This document shows, in pieces, positions 36,372 to 44,462 of a stretch of DNA of 64,000 nt (position 1 is its first letter; each line of letters begins with the position of its first letter). The stretch is from positions 62,001 through 126,000 of the forward strand of contig LEKQ01000007.1 in NCBI GenBank assembly GCA_001443005.1. The letters are read 5' to 3'. The position numbers and the translations under genes are program-made. The stretch is from a bacterium GBS-1 (GTDB lineage: Bacteria; Synergistota; GBS-1). The notes below the pieces were generated by a model, which was not told where the DNA came from, searched no databases, and was given only the letters and a program-made list of their open reading frames with translations.

Positions 36372-38075
36372 GTGGAAAAGCTTACGCTGCGTAATCTTTT
36401 GAGGTTATTTTATAGGTTCATGGTTGATTTTATTCCCGTTGTCAATGGAAGTGGGGAGCTTAAGGGGGTTCTTTTAAAGAGCAGGCTTGTTAGCCTAACT
36501 GGTGGAGACCTAAAGGACATAGATAGGTTGTTAACGGAGGATTTTGTTTCTTCCTTTCTTGATAACCCTGATGAAGTTAAGGTTTTTTTGCCTGGGATTG
36601 TTGACAGAAGGGATGTTAAGATACCTGTTCTAACTGAAAGCGGGGAGTTGTACGATTTTTGGAATGGTGGAGACCTATTAGAGGCTTTTGGTGGTAAAAA
36701 GGTCTTGCCTGTGTCTTTTTTCGCTTCCTTTTTAGATAGACTACCTTACGCTATAGGTTTGTTTAACGATAAGGGAGATTTTATATATTTCAATGCTCTA
36801 TTTAAGAGAATGCTCGAAAATAACGAGGTTAAGGAAGAACATATGAAAAGGATGAGGAGCTTTGACAAAGGTCAGTCGCAGAGCTTGGAGCTATTATGGG
36901 ATGGTAGAAAGTGGAGTGGTTCGCTTATTCCTTTCTATGATGGAAATCGATTAAGTGGAGGAGCCTTTTTTTGGGAGGATGTTACCGAGATAGATAGAAT
37001 TTTGTCTAGGGCTATCAAGCTCGCTGCTTTTCAGAGATCTTTTGAGAGGATCTTTAACTTTATCCACGAAGGGTTTTGGTGTGTAGATAAATTGGGAAAG
37101 GTGATATATTGTAACTCCTCTTTTGAACGAATTTTTGGCTTTTCTTCCGCGAGGGGGAAGCATGCTGAAGAGCTTTTTGGTGAGTCTTGGAGGAGCTTTC
37201 CCATATATGTAAGCTTAGAGAAAGGAGAAGAAGCCTTTAAGGATAAAGCCTTTGGGGATGTGGGAGGAAGAAGGCTGTGTTTGACAAGGTGGGCTGTGCC
37301 TATAGTTGTTAATAACGTTGTCATTGGGGCGATGGAGATAGTCGTGAATGAGCCATTTAGGGATACCTCTGAGGTCGAGAGGTGGTTAGAGCTTGGGAAA
37401 CTTTCCCGAGAGGCTTTAACTGAGGGAGTTAAGGCCATTAAGGAGGGAAGCGTCTTCATCTGGGGACCGCCGGGTGTGGGGAAAACGCTCTTGGGTATGA
37501 ATATATTGGGAGGGGAAAGAATCGTATTTATAGATGGGGTACTCCCAAAAAAGTTAGATGATGGGGTCTTATTCGTTGAGAATCTCGAATCCTTCGATCC
37601 TTCTGAAAAGGAAAGGATAGTTGAGTTGATAAGTTGTAGGAGAAGCGTTGTTACCTCAAGACTTCCTGTGGGTCTTTTCCCGGGCCTTTCAGGGTCTCTC
37701 TTTAGAGCTGTGATATACCTTCCACCGATCTCTGAGAGGTGGGATGAGGTTGAGAGCTTTTTGAAGTTGCGCTTTGGAGAGAAGTTAAGTGAAAGAGGGT
37801 TTTTCGATCGTATTCGGTTAATGGAGTTCAAGGAAAACTTTAGGGATCTTTCTAGGTTTGTGGAGAAAGTTATAAGTGGGGAGAGCTCTCTCGAAGATGT
37901 CTTAGGAGAAGGGTTTTCGCTTAAAGCCGCTTTGGAGAAGAAGGAGCGGGAGCTTATAAGCAGCGTTTTATCTCTATGCGGTGGTAATATAACCAAGGCG
38001 GCTAAGATGCTTGGCATCCCTCGTCAAACCCTTCAATATAAGATTAAGAGGTTCGGTTTAAGGGGGGCAAGTTAG
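36372..38075 (+). CDS. Degenerate NtrC-like transcriptional regulator (CBS-like, two PAS, short AAA+, Fis HTH)
   Basis: The 567-residue protein starts with a CBS-like region (about 1-105; DFIPVVNGSGELKGVLL and IPVLTESGELYDFW). Two PAS domains follow (SFFASFLDRLPYAIGLFNDKG; FIHEGFWCVDKLGKVIYCN). Next is a shortened AAA+ core with Walker A WGPPGVGKT but no GAFTGA loop and no arginine-finger YRL block; LPPISERWDEV recalls LPPLRERxEDI. It ends in a Fis-type helix-turn-helix (GGNITKAAKMLGIPRQTLQYKIKRFGL). Without GAFTGA it should not remodel sigma-54 RNA polymerase, so it probably acts with sigma-70, as TyrR does. Targets are unknown; the downstream DUF4416-purB operon is adjacent. Confidence 0.83.
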   Translation: MEKLTLRNLLRLFYRFMVDFIPVVNGSGELKGVLLKSRLVSLTGGDLKDIDRLLTEDFVSSFLDNPDEVKVFLPGIVDRRDVKIPVLTESGELYDFWNGGDLLEAFGGKKVLPVSFFASFLDRLPYAIGLFNDKGDFIYFNALFKRMLENNEVKEEHMKRMRSFDKGQSQSLELLWDGRKWSGSLIPFYDGNRLSGGAFFWEDVTEIDRILSRAIKLAAFQRSFERIFNFIHEGFWCVDKLGKVIYCNSSFERIFGFSSARGKHAEELFGESWRSFPIYVSLEKGEEAFKDKAFGDVGGRRLCLTRWAVPIVVNNVVIGAMEIVVNEPFRDTSEVERWLELGKLSREALTEGVKAIKEGSVFIWGPPGVGKTLLGMNILGGERIVFIDGVLPKKLDDGVLFVENLESFDPSEKERIVELISCRRSVVTSRLPVGLFPGLSGSLFRAVIYLPPISERWDEVESFLKLRFGEKLSERGFFDRIRLMEFKENFRDLSRFVEKVISGESSLEDVLGEGFSLKAALEKKERELISSVLSLCGGNITKAAKMLGIPRQTLQYKIKRFGLRGAS

Positions 38076-38077
38076 CC

Positions 38078-38935
38078 TTGGGGGTGGAGTACGCACCTTC
38101 TCCGGTTAAGCTTTTTATAGGCGTGCTTTATAAGGAAAGGGAGAACTTAGAGTCAATAAGAGATACTCTTATAGCTGAGTTTGGCATCATAGATTACGAG
38201 AGTGAGGAGATAGAGTTTAAGTGGACGAACTACTATGAGGATGAGCTAGGTTTTCCCTTAAAGAGGGTCTTTTTATCCTTTTCTCCGCTCGTCTCTCCAG
38301 ATCAGATAGTAGAGATAAAAAGGATTACTAACAGGATAGAGGGGGAAAAAAGGAAAGTGAACCTTGACCCAGGCTATATAGAAGGGGGAAAGTTAGTCCT
38401 AGCCACAACTAAGGATCAGGCCCATAGGATATACTTAGGGAAGGGAATTTATGCTGAAGTCACCTTGAGGTTTAGGGATGGGCATTTTATCCCCTTCGAT
38501 TATACTTATCCCGATTACAGAAGCGAGGAATATCACGCTATATTCAGTAAGATAAGGAGCAAGTATCTTGAGGAAGTTAGGGGGAGATTTCCCCCCACGG
38601 CTAAGCTCACTACGAGGTGGGCGCTAAAGAGCATATTTGAGAGCTTTAGTGGGTTGAGGGCTCTCGTGGTTTTTAAGGAGAAAAGAGATATAATAGATAT
38701 AGTTAGATCGTTGGTTAAGGTCAAGGAGGGTTGTGGGGTTTTGGCCCTTGCCGTTAAGGGAGCGAGGGGGGAAGCGGAGGCGCTTTCGCATATAGATGTC
38801 GTTGACTACGTTTTCCCCTTTAAGGGGGCTTTAGGTGAGGTCGTTGCCTTTCTGAAGCCCGATTTGTTATTTTTGAGTGAAGATATAGATTTGAAGGAGA
38901 TAGGCTTTTACGAAGGGAGGGTTGTAAGATTATAA
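38078..38935 (+). CDS. DUF4416 protein with a C-terminal extension
   Basis: The 285-residue protein matches the DUF4416 pattern over about residues 8-175: PVKLFIGVLY, the YYEDELGFPLKRVFLSF segment, NLDPGYIEGGKLVLATTKDQAHRIYL, YAEVTLRF and FDYTYPDYRS. The extra 110 residues (about 176-285) look like an alpha/beta domain (LRALVVFKEKRDIIDIVRSL, PDLLFLSEDID) that I do not recognise. Function unknown. TTG 38078 or GTG 38084 starts are possible with AAGGGGGG upstream. Its last 7 bases contain the proposed AUU start of purB. Confidence 0.75.
   Translation: MGVEYAPSPVKLFIGVLYKERENLESIRDTLIAEFGIIDYESEEIEFKWTNYYEDELGFPLKRVFLSFSPLVSPDQIVEIKRITNRIEGEKRKVNLDPGYIEGGKLVLATTKDQAHRIYLGKGIYAEVTLRFRDGHFIPFDYTYPDYRSEEYHAIFSKIRSKYLEEVRGRFPPTAKLTTRWALKSIFESFSGLRALVVFKEKRDIIDIVRSLVKVKEGCGVLALAVKGARGEAEALSHIDVVDYVFPFKGALGEVVAFLKPDLLFLSEDIDLKEIGFYEGRVVRL
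38915..38931 (+). promoter_or_regulatory. SD and AUU start of purB
   Basis: GGGAGG (38915-38920), 8 bases, then ATT (38929-38931), inside the end of the upstream gene. From ATT the protein begins (M)IKRYFLPEMERIW, matching the MIxRYxxPEMxxIW family opening. ATG 38956 removes nine of these residues and has no SD. Confidence 0.8.
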
Positions 38936-40236
38936 AAAGATATTTTCTCCCAGAGATGGAAAGGATATGGTCTGAAGAAAATAAGTTCAGTAAATGGCTT
39001 GAGATAGAGCTTCTCGTCGTAGAAGGGTGGGCGAAGATAGGCGTTTTTCCAAGCGATATTCCAGAGAGGATGAGAGAGCGAGCTTCCTTCAATGTAAAGC
39101 GCATAGAGGAGCTCGAGGAGCTTTACAAGCATGATGTCATAGCCTTTATTAAATGCGTTGAGGAGAGCATAGGGGAAGAGCTTTCCCCATATCTTCACTA
39201 TGGACTAACCTCCTCCGATGTTATAGATACTGCGAACGCTTTGCTTTTAAGGGAAGCTCTCCATCAGATAAAGCTTAAGGCTGAAGATTTAGGGGGGGTT
39301 CTTTTTGAAAAAGCTTTAGAGTTCAAATACACGCTTCAGGTGGGTAGGACTCATGGGGTTCATGCTGAGCCCATAACCTTTGGGTTAAAGTTCTTGGGCT
39401 TTTATAGTGAGCTTTTAAGAAATATTAGGAGGCTTGAGCTCGCTGAGGAGGAGATATCCTATGGTAAGATTAGGGGTGCGGTTGGAACTTACTCCATGCT
39501 TGATCCTCGTGTGGAGGAGTACGTTTGTAGTTCGCTGGGGCTCAAGGTGGAGCCTGTTTCTACTCAGGTAATCCCTCGAGACAGATATGCCTTCTTATCA
39601 TCGGTATTAGCGCTTTTTGGCGCTTTCTGTGAGAGGGTTGCCCTTGAGATAAGACACCTTCAGAGAACCGAGGTTGGAGAGGCCTACGAGCCTTTCTATG
39701 AAGGGCAGAGGGGATCTTCAGCGATGCCTCATAAGAGGAATCCTGTATCCTGTGAGAGAATATGTGGGCTTGCTCGCTTTTTAAGGGGCTTTTTGTCTCC
39801 TTCTTTCGAGAATATCGCCCTGTGGCATGAGAGAGACATATCTCATTCATCCTTTGAGAGGTTTTCCCTACCTCAAACTACGAGCGTATTGTTTTATATG
39901 ATAAACCTACTTAAAAGGATAGTTGAGGACCTTGAGGTTCATCCTGAGAAGATGAGAGAGAATCTTAACTTGACGAAGGGGTTAATTTTCTCAAGTGAGG
40001 TCTTAACGAAGCTTCTTTCGAAGGGGGTCCCCAGGGATAAAGCCTATGACCTAGTTCAGAGGGTCTCTAAGCTTTCTTGGAAGGAGGGGAAGGAGTTTAA
40101 AGAAGCTCTGCTTAGTGATCCAGAGGTGAGCTCCCTTTTGACCCATGATGATCTTGAGGAATGTTTTAATCTTGAGAACCTTCTTAATAAAGTCAATATT
40201 ATCTTCTCGAGGTTTAAGGAGATGCATTTAGCATGA
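38929..40236 (+). CDS. purB: Adenylosuccinate lyase, starting at AUU
   Basis: The 435-residue fumarase/aspartase-superfamily enzyme acts twice in AMP synthesis, releasing fumarate from SAICAR and adenylosuccinate. Motifs include HYGLTSSDVIDTANALLLREA, VGRTHGVHAEPITFGLK, the signature loop GSSAMPHKRNPVSCERI with the catalytic Ser, and WHERDISHSS. AUU 38929 gives the conserved N-terminus and a length close to B. subtilis PurB (431). It overlaps the upstream stop (TAA 38933) by 7 bases, so initiation is probably by coupled or SD-directed reinitiation. No other pur gene is in view. Confidence 0.93.
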   Translation: MIKRYFLPEMERIWSEENKFSKWLEIELLVVEGWAKIGVFPSDIPERMRERASFNVKRIEELEELYKHDVIAFIKCVEESIGEELSPYLHYGLTSSDVIDTANALLLREALHQIKLKAEDLGGVLFEKALEFKYTLQVGRTHGVHAEPITFGLKFLGFYSELLRNIRRLELAEEEISYGKIRGAVGTYSMLDPRVEEYVCSSLGLKVEPVSTQVIPRDRYAFLSSVLALFGAFCERVALEIRHLQRTEVGEAYEPFYEGQRGSSAMPHKRNPVSCERICGLARFLRGFLSPSFENIALWHERDISHSSFERFSLPQTTSVLFYMINLLKRIVEDLEVHPEKMRENLNLTKGLIFSSEVLTKLLSKGVPRDKAYDLVQRVSKLSWKEGKEFKEALLSDPEVSSLLTHDDLEECFNLENLLNKVNIIFSRFKEMHLA

Positions 40237-41366
40237 GGAGGATAACCCTTCCACGTATGGGTTATAGTTATATAGGTTTTAGAGCTGTTTTCGACGCTCT
40301 AGGACACGAGTTCGTCGAGCCTCCCCCTATAACGAAAAGGACTATAGATCTTGGTGTTAAATATGCTCCGGAGTTTGCCTGCTTTCCATTTAAGATAACC
40401 TTGGGAAGCTTGATAGAGGCTCTTTCAACCGGAAAGGTTGATACTATAATAACAGCTGGGGGGATAGGCCCCTGTAGGTATGGTTTTTATGGCGTGATGT
40501 ATGAGAAGATACTAAAGGAGGAGTTGGGGTTTGATTTTGATTTTATCTTGCTTGATCCTCCTATAAAGCCCTATGGAAATATGAAGAAAGTATGGGATAT
40601 AGTTTTGAAGTGGAAGGGGGAGCTATCTTGGAGGGAGTTCATCCTTAGGCTTACGAAGGGTTTTAAGCTTGCCTGGAGAAAGTTAAAGAAGGTTGAGGAT
40701 CTTGAGGCCTTAATACTTAAAAAGCGTGCATGGGTGAAGGATATTTCCAAGGTTGAAGACCTATTTAATGAGGCTATAAGAAAAATTAACCTTTCCATGG
40801 ATTTAGATGAAGTAGATGCTATATATAAGGAGGCTAAGGATAGCATAGAAGCCATACCTGACGATAGGGGTGATGTTTTGAAGGTTGGAATAGTAGGGGA
40901 GATATACACGATATTGGAGCCCTTTTCCAATCTCAATACGGAGAGATTGCTTAACGAGCGTGGGGTTGAGATTGAGAGGTCAGTTTGGACTACGGAGTTC
41001 ATCGAATATAACGTCTTTCCTGGTCTACCATTTCCCTTAAAGCAGATGGTTGGCTGGAAGGGTAAGGATGATATAGTTAAGTATTCTAAACCCTTCTTAA
41101 ATGAGTTCGTTGGAGGACATGGTAGGGAAAGCGTTGCCCACACCGTTATGTTTAAGGAAAGGGGTTTCGATGGAGTTGTTCATATCCTTCCTTTCTCTTG
41201 TATGCCTGAGGTTGTAGCTCGAGGTATACTTGAGAGGGTTGGTCGTGAGTTGGACTTTCCCATCTTAAGCTTATCCTTTGATGAGTTCACGGGTGAGGCT
41301 GGGCTTATAACTCGCATAGAGGCCTTCATTGACCTTTTGAGGATGAGGAGGAGAATGGCTGCTTGA
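40233..41366 (+). CDS. DUF2229-type 2-hydroxyacyl-CoA dehydratase-like protein A
   Basis: The 377-residue protein begins RITLPRMGYSYIGFRAVFDALGHEFV. Cysteines lie in FACFPFK, GPCRYGFY and PFSCMPE, and the ending FTGEAGLITRIEAFIDLL is a motif shared with the next gene. It corresponds to the DUF2229 part of large acyl-CoA dehydratase activase-related proteins, here free-standing. The Cys set could ligate a [4Fe-4S] or double-cubane cluster. It overlaps purB (ATGA), the next paralogue (TTGA), and is part of the three-gene BadF/DUF2229 module. Confidence 0.78.
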   Translation: MRRITLPRMGYSYIGFRAVFDALGHEFVEPPPITKRTIDLGVKYAPEFACFPFKITLGSLIEALSTGKVDTIITAGGIGPCRYGFYGVMYEKILKEELGFDFDFILLDPPIKPYGNMKKVWDIVLKWKGELSWREFILRLTKGFKLAWRKLKKVEDLEALILKKRAWVKDISKVEDLFNEAIRKINLSMDLDEVDAIYKEAKDSIEAIPDDRGDVLKVGIVGEIYTILEPFSNLNTERLLNERGVEIERSVWTTEFIEYNVFPGLPFPLKQMVGWKGKDDIVKYSKPFLNEFVGGHGRESVAHTVMFKERGFDGVVHILPFSCMPEVVARGILERVGRELDFPILSLSFDEFTGEAGLITRIEAFIDLLRMRRRMAA

Positions 41367-42343
41367 AGTTTGGTATCCCGAGGGGCTTGTATTATGAGCC
41401 TCTTTTAACCGAATGGAAGGTTTTCTTGGAGGATCTTGGTCATAGTGTGGAGATCTCTCCTCCCACTAACAAGTTGATATTGGATGAGGGGGTTAAGGAG
41501 GGGGTTAATGAAGCTTGCATATCCTTGAAGCTATCGATTGGGCATGCCATGTATCTTAAGGATAGAGTGGATTGCATATTTGCTCCAAGGCTTATGAACA
41601 TGGATAAGTATAAAAGGATAACCCTTTGTCCGAAATTTAGGGGTTTGCCAGACCTGTTTAGGGTTTTCATTCCCAATGTCTTATCGTTAAACGCCTATCT
41701 TGGAAGCTTTGAGCGAAGGCTATCCTTTTATTCTAAAGTTGGAAGGGAGCTTCGGGTGGGCTTCTTAAGGGTTCTTAGGGCTTATAGAAGGGCTCGCTTA
41801 GCTTCGAAGAAGGTAAAGGAGCTTCAGCGGGATGGGTTTTTGCCAGATGAGGCCAGGGCTTGGGTTTTAGGGGGATCTGAGCCAAGCTTCACCTTGAAGA
41901 GAAAGGATGAGGCTCTTCCGATCATAGCTGTCGTAGGCTATCCTTATATAATTTACGATGACTACGTGAGTCACTCACTATTAAAAAAGCTCGTTAACAT
42001 GGGCTTCAACGTAGTTACCCCTGAGATGATGGACGATAAGGAGATAGAGGAAGCTTTAAGGTATCTTTGGAAACCCCTATTTTGGTCTCAAAGCAATAAA
42101 GTAGTGGGGGCGGCTTTCAAATTGCTTCGTAAGCCAGAGATCGATGGGATGATTCATGTGTCTTCCTTCTCCTGCGGGACCGATGCTTGGGTGGGTAGTC
42201 TCATAGAGCTGGAGGCGAAGAAGTTCGAAAAACCTTTAATGAGGATAGTGGTAGATGAACATACGGCAGAGGCGGGGCTTGTTACTCGTCTTGAGGCCTT
42301 TACCGATTTGGTTAGATGGAGGAAAGGGAGGGCAGTGATATGA
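41363..42343 (+). CDS. DUF2229-type 2-hydroxyacyl-CoA dehydratase-like protein B
   Basis: The 326-residue protein starts at TTG with the canonical DUF2229 beginning KFGIPRGLYYEPLLTEW. Candidate cluster cysteines are in NEACISLK, DCIFAPR, LCPKFRGLP and SFSCGTDAW. It ends with HTAEAGLVTRLEAFTDLVR, the same motif as the upstream paralogue, so the two probably form a heterodimer like the HgdA/HgdB arrangement. It overlaps both neighbours by 4 bases. Confidence 0.8.
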   Translation: MKFGIPRGLYYEPLLTEWKVFLEDLGHSVEISPPTNKLILDEGVKEGVNEACISLKLSIGHAMYLKDRVDCIFAPRLMNMDKYKRITLCPKFRGLPDLFRVFIPNVLSLNAYLGSFERRLSFYSKVGRELRVGFLRVLRAYRRARLASKKVKELQRDGFLPDEARAWVLGGSEPSFTLKRKDEALPIIAVVGYPYIIYDDYVSHSLLKKLVNMGFNVVTPEMMDDKEIEEALRYLWKPLFWSQSNKVVGAAFKLLRKPEIDGMIHVSSFSCGTDAWVGSLIELEAKKFEKPLMRIVVDEHTAEAGLVTRLEAFTDLVRWRKGRAVI

Positions 42344-43335
42344 GGGTTTATCTAGGGATAGATATAGGTTCTGTTAGCACAAAGTTGGTAGCCATGTCAG
42401 ATAGTTATGAGGTTCTCTCTGCGGTTTACCTTAGGACGGCTGGAAGACCTATAGCTGCTCTTTTAGAGGGACTGAGGATGGTGGAGAAAGATATAGGGAA
42501 TGCGGAGGTATGTGGGGTTGGAACCACGGGTAGTGCTCGATTCCTTGCAAGCGTTGTAAGTGGCGCTGATCTCGTTAAGAATGAGATAACCGCTCATGCT
42601 GTTGCTGCTATTCATGAGCTTCCAGATGTGAAGACCGTTTTCGAGATAGGCGGTCAAGACTCTAAGATAATCATCATACGTGAAGGAGTGGTTGTGGACT
42701 TCGCTATGAACACCATCTGCGCTGCTGGGACGGGCTCTTTTCTTGATCATCAGGCTCAAAGGTTGGGAATAGAAATAGAGCGTTTTGGTGAGTATGCTCT
42801 GAAAAGCAAAAATCCCGTCAGAATAGCTGGTAGGTGCACGGTCTTCGCTGAATCGGATATGATTCACAAACAGCAGATGGGGTATTCCATAGAGGATATA
42901 ATAGCTGGATTGTGTGAGGCTCTTGTTAGAAACTATCTCGCAAATGTGGCTAAAGGAAAAGACCTTAAACCGCCTTATGTCTTTCAGGGAGGGGTTGCAG
43001 CGAACCTTGGTATAAGAAAGGCCTTTGAGAAGGAAATAGGTTTTCCCGTTTATGTTCCTAAGTATTTCCACGTTATGGGTGCCCTTGGTATGGCTATCTT
43101 GGTCAAGAGGTATGTAGAAGAAGAGGGAATAAAGACATCTTTCAGGGGGTTTAGGATAGTTGAGGATAGGTTTACAAGCAAGTCCTTCGAATGCAGCCAT
43201 TGTCCCAACGGGTGCGAGGTTGTCGTCATCTATAGGGGGTCAGAACCCTTAGCCTGTTGGGGGGATAGATGCGGAAGGTGGCAGGATAAATTCGGGAGGG
43301 GTAGCGTAGTTGGAGAACTTAAGGAAGTTGCTTGA
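42340..43335 (+). CDS. BadF/BcrA-type ATPase (acyl-CoA dehydratase activase-like)
   Basis: The 331-residue protein begins LGIDIGSVSTKLVAM, the actin-fold ATPase phosphate-1 motif. The activase [4Fe-4S] cysteines are in NTICAAGTGSFLDHQAQRL and AGRCTVFAESD, which dimers use to bridge one cluster. GGVAANLGIRKAF is the adenosine motif. A C-terminal Cys-rich tail (CSHCPNGCEVV, then ACWGDRCGRW) adds five or so cysteines not found in HgdC. ATG 42340 overlaps the upstream stop (ATGA). It should transfer one electron with ATP hydrolysis to the DUF2229 pair; the substrate is unknown. Confidence 0.87.
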   Translation: MRVYLGIDIGSVSTKLVAMSDSYEVLSAVYLRTAGRPIAALLEGLRMVEKDIGNAEVCGVGTTGSARFLASVVSGADLVKNEITAHAVAAIHELPDVKTVFEIGGQDSKIIIIREGVVVDFAMNTICAAGTGSFLDHQAQRLGIEIERFGEYALKSKNPVRIAGRCTVFAESDMIHKQQMGYSIEDIIAGLCEALVRNYLANVAKGKDLKPPYVFQGGVAANLGIRKAFEKEIGFPVYVPKYFHVMGALGMAILVKRYVEEEGIKTSFRGFRIVEDRFTSKSFECSHCPNGCEVVVIYRGSEPLACWGDRCGRWQDKFGRGSVVGELKEVA

Positions 43336-44164
43336 AAGCGTAAAGGAGCTTTTATTAGAAGAGTCTCTACCGCCGGAGAACCTATCTCTTGATGTAAACG
43401 ACGTCACGATATTTGGCAGGTTAGCGGTTCTTCCTCCGAAGGGGAAGCTCTTCATAATAGGTGACCTTCACGGGGAACAGGATTCCTTACAGGAGATCTT
43501 AAGCTTCTTATCTGATAGATTTAAGGAAGATAGGGATTTTATCGTCTTTTTGGGGGATTACGCTGATCGGGGGACGGAAGGGTTAGAGGTCTTTGAGGAG
43601 CTCTTTGAGCTAAAGTTGCGTTTAGGGAAAAGACTCGTTCTCCTTAGGGGGAATCATGAAAGCATAGAGATGAATAGATTTTATGGCTTTCTCTCCGAGC
43701 TCTATTGGAAACTTGGTCCCGATAGTCAAGAGTTTTACTCTAAGCTTTTGGAGATATACGACATTTTACCCTTAGCCGCTTACGTTCCTGGTAAACTTAT
43801 AATGGTTCACGGTGGAGCAACGGTCCCACCAATTACGCTTAAGCAGATTGCCGAAGGTAAGGAAGAGTTTCAGCTCCTGTGGAATGATCCCTTGGATGAT
43901 GACTACATGCCGAGGGGTGGAGAAACCAGGGGCTTTTCTGAAGAGGAGCTCGATCTATTTCTTGAGACTGTGAAGGCGAAGGTCATGGTAAGGGGGCATC
44001 AATTTGTTGGGTATAAGGGGCATAAGATCTTCGGAGACAAGCTTATATCTCTATTTTCAGCGAGATATGGCTATGAGGATGCGCGTATCGCCATTTTAGA
44101 GGTAGATCTGGAGAAGGAGATTAAAGATGTTTTTCAGCTTATAGAGGGATTGCACCTTATCTGA
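43310..44164 (+). CDS. PPP-family metallophosphoesterase (Ser/Thr phosphatase-like)
   Basis: The 284-residue protein has the PPP catalytic series IIGDLHGEQ, VFLGDYADRG, LLRGNHE, then MVHGGATVPP and VRGHQFVGYKG. These are the GDxHG, GDxxDRG, GNHE and histidine metal ligands. Bacterial PPP enzymes dephosphorylate Ser/Thr or Ap4A; the substrate is open. TTG 43310 with GGGAGGGG gives a 25-base overlap with the activase gene. An ACT regulator gene follows 16 bases later. Confidence 0.88.
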   Translation: MENLRKLLESVKELLLEESLPPENLSLDVNDVTIFGRLAVLPPKGKLFIIGDLHGEQDSLQEILSFLSDRFKEDRDFIVFLGDYADRGTEGLEVFEELFELKLRLGKRLVLLRGNHESIEMNRFYGFLSELYWKLGPDSQEFYSKLLEIYDILPLAAYVPGKLIMVHGGATVPPITLKQIAEGKEEFQLLWNDPLDDDYMPRGGETRGFSEEELDLFLETVKAKVMVRGHQFVGYKGHKIFGDKLISLFSARYGYEDARIAILEVDLEKEIKDVFQLIEGLHLI

Positions 44165-44180
44165 AGGGGGGCAGGGATAA

Positions 44181-44453
44181 TTGTCTAGGGCGGTTATAAC
44201 GGTCATGGGAGTAGATAGGGTAGGGATAGTGGCTGGAATATCAAGTTTGCTTGCTCAATATAACGTTAACATTGAGGACATAAGTCAAACCATAATGCAG
44301 GGAATATTTGTCATGGCCATGATAGTTAATGTATCTCAGTTGCCCTGTAGCTTTTCTGAGTTTAAGAAAGCGTTGGAGGAACGTGGTAAGGAGTTGGGTG
44401 TGGAGGTTTGGCTTCAGCGCGAGGAGATCTTTAGAGCTATGCATAGGGTATGA
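44181..44453 (+). CDS. ACT-domain protein (UPF0237 type)
   Basis: The 90-residue ACT protein contains AVITVMGVDRVGIVAGISSLLAQYNVNIEDISQTIMQG and ELGVEVWLQREEIFRAMHRV. These are UPF0237 landmarks, and the gene is nearly always next to the PFL/UPF0210 gene, as here (9 bases). It probably senses a small ligand and regulates the partner. Starts at TTG. Confidence 0.93.
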   Translation: MSRAVITVMGVDRVGIVAGISSLLAQYNVNIEDISQTIMQGIFVMAMIVNVSQLPCSFSEFKKALEERGKELGVEVWLQREEIFRAMHRV

Positions 44454-44462
44454 GGTGATAAC

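Noticed and set aside
37031-38017. 328-codon minus-strand open frame
   Set aside because: Antisense to the NtrC-like regulator whose HTH and P-loop are clear; shadow composition rich in Ser/Pro/Lys.
42463-43200. 245-codon minus-strand open frame
   Set aside because: Antisense to the activase gene, no SD, no family signature, compositionally a shadow.
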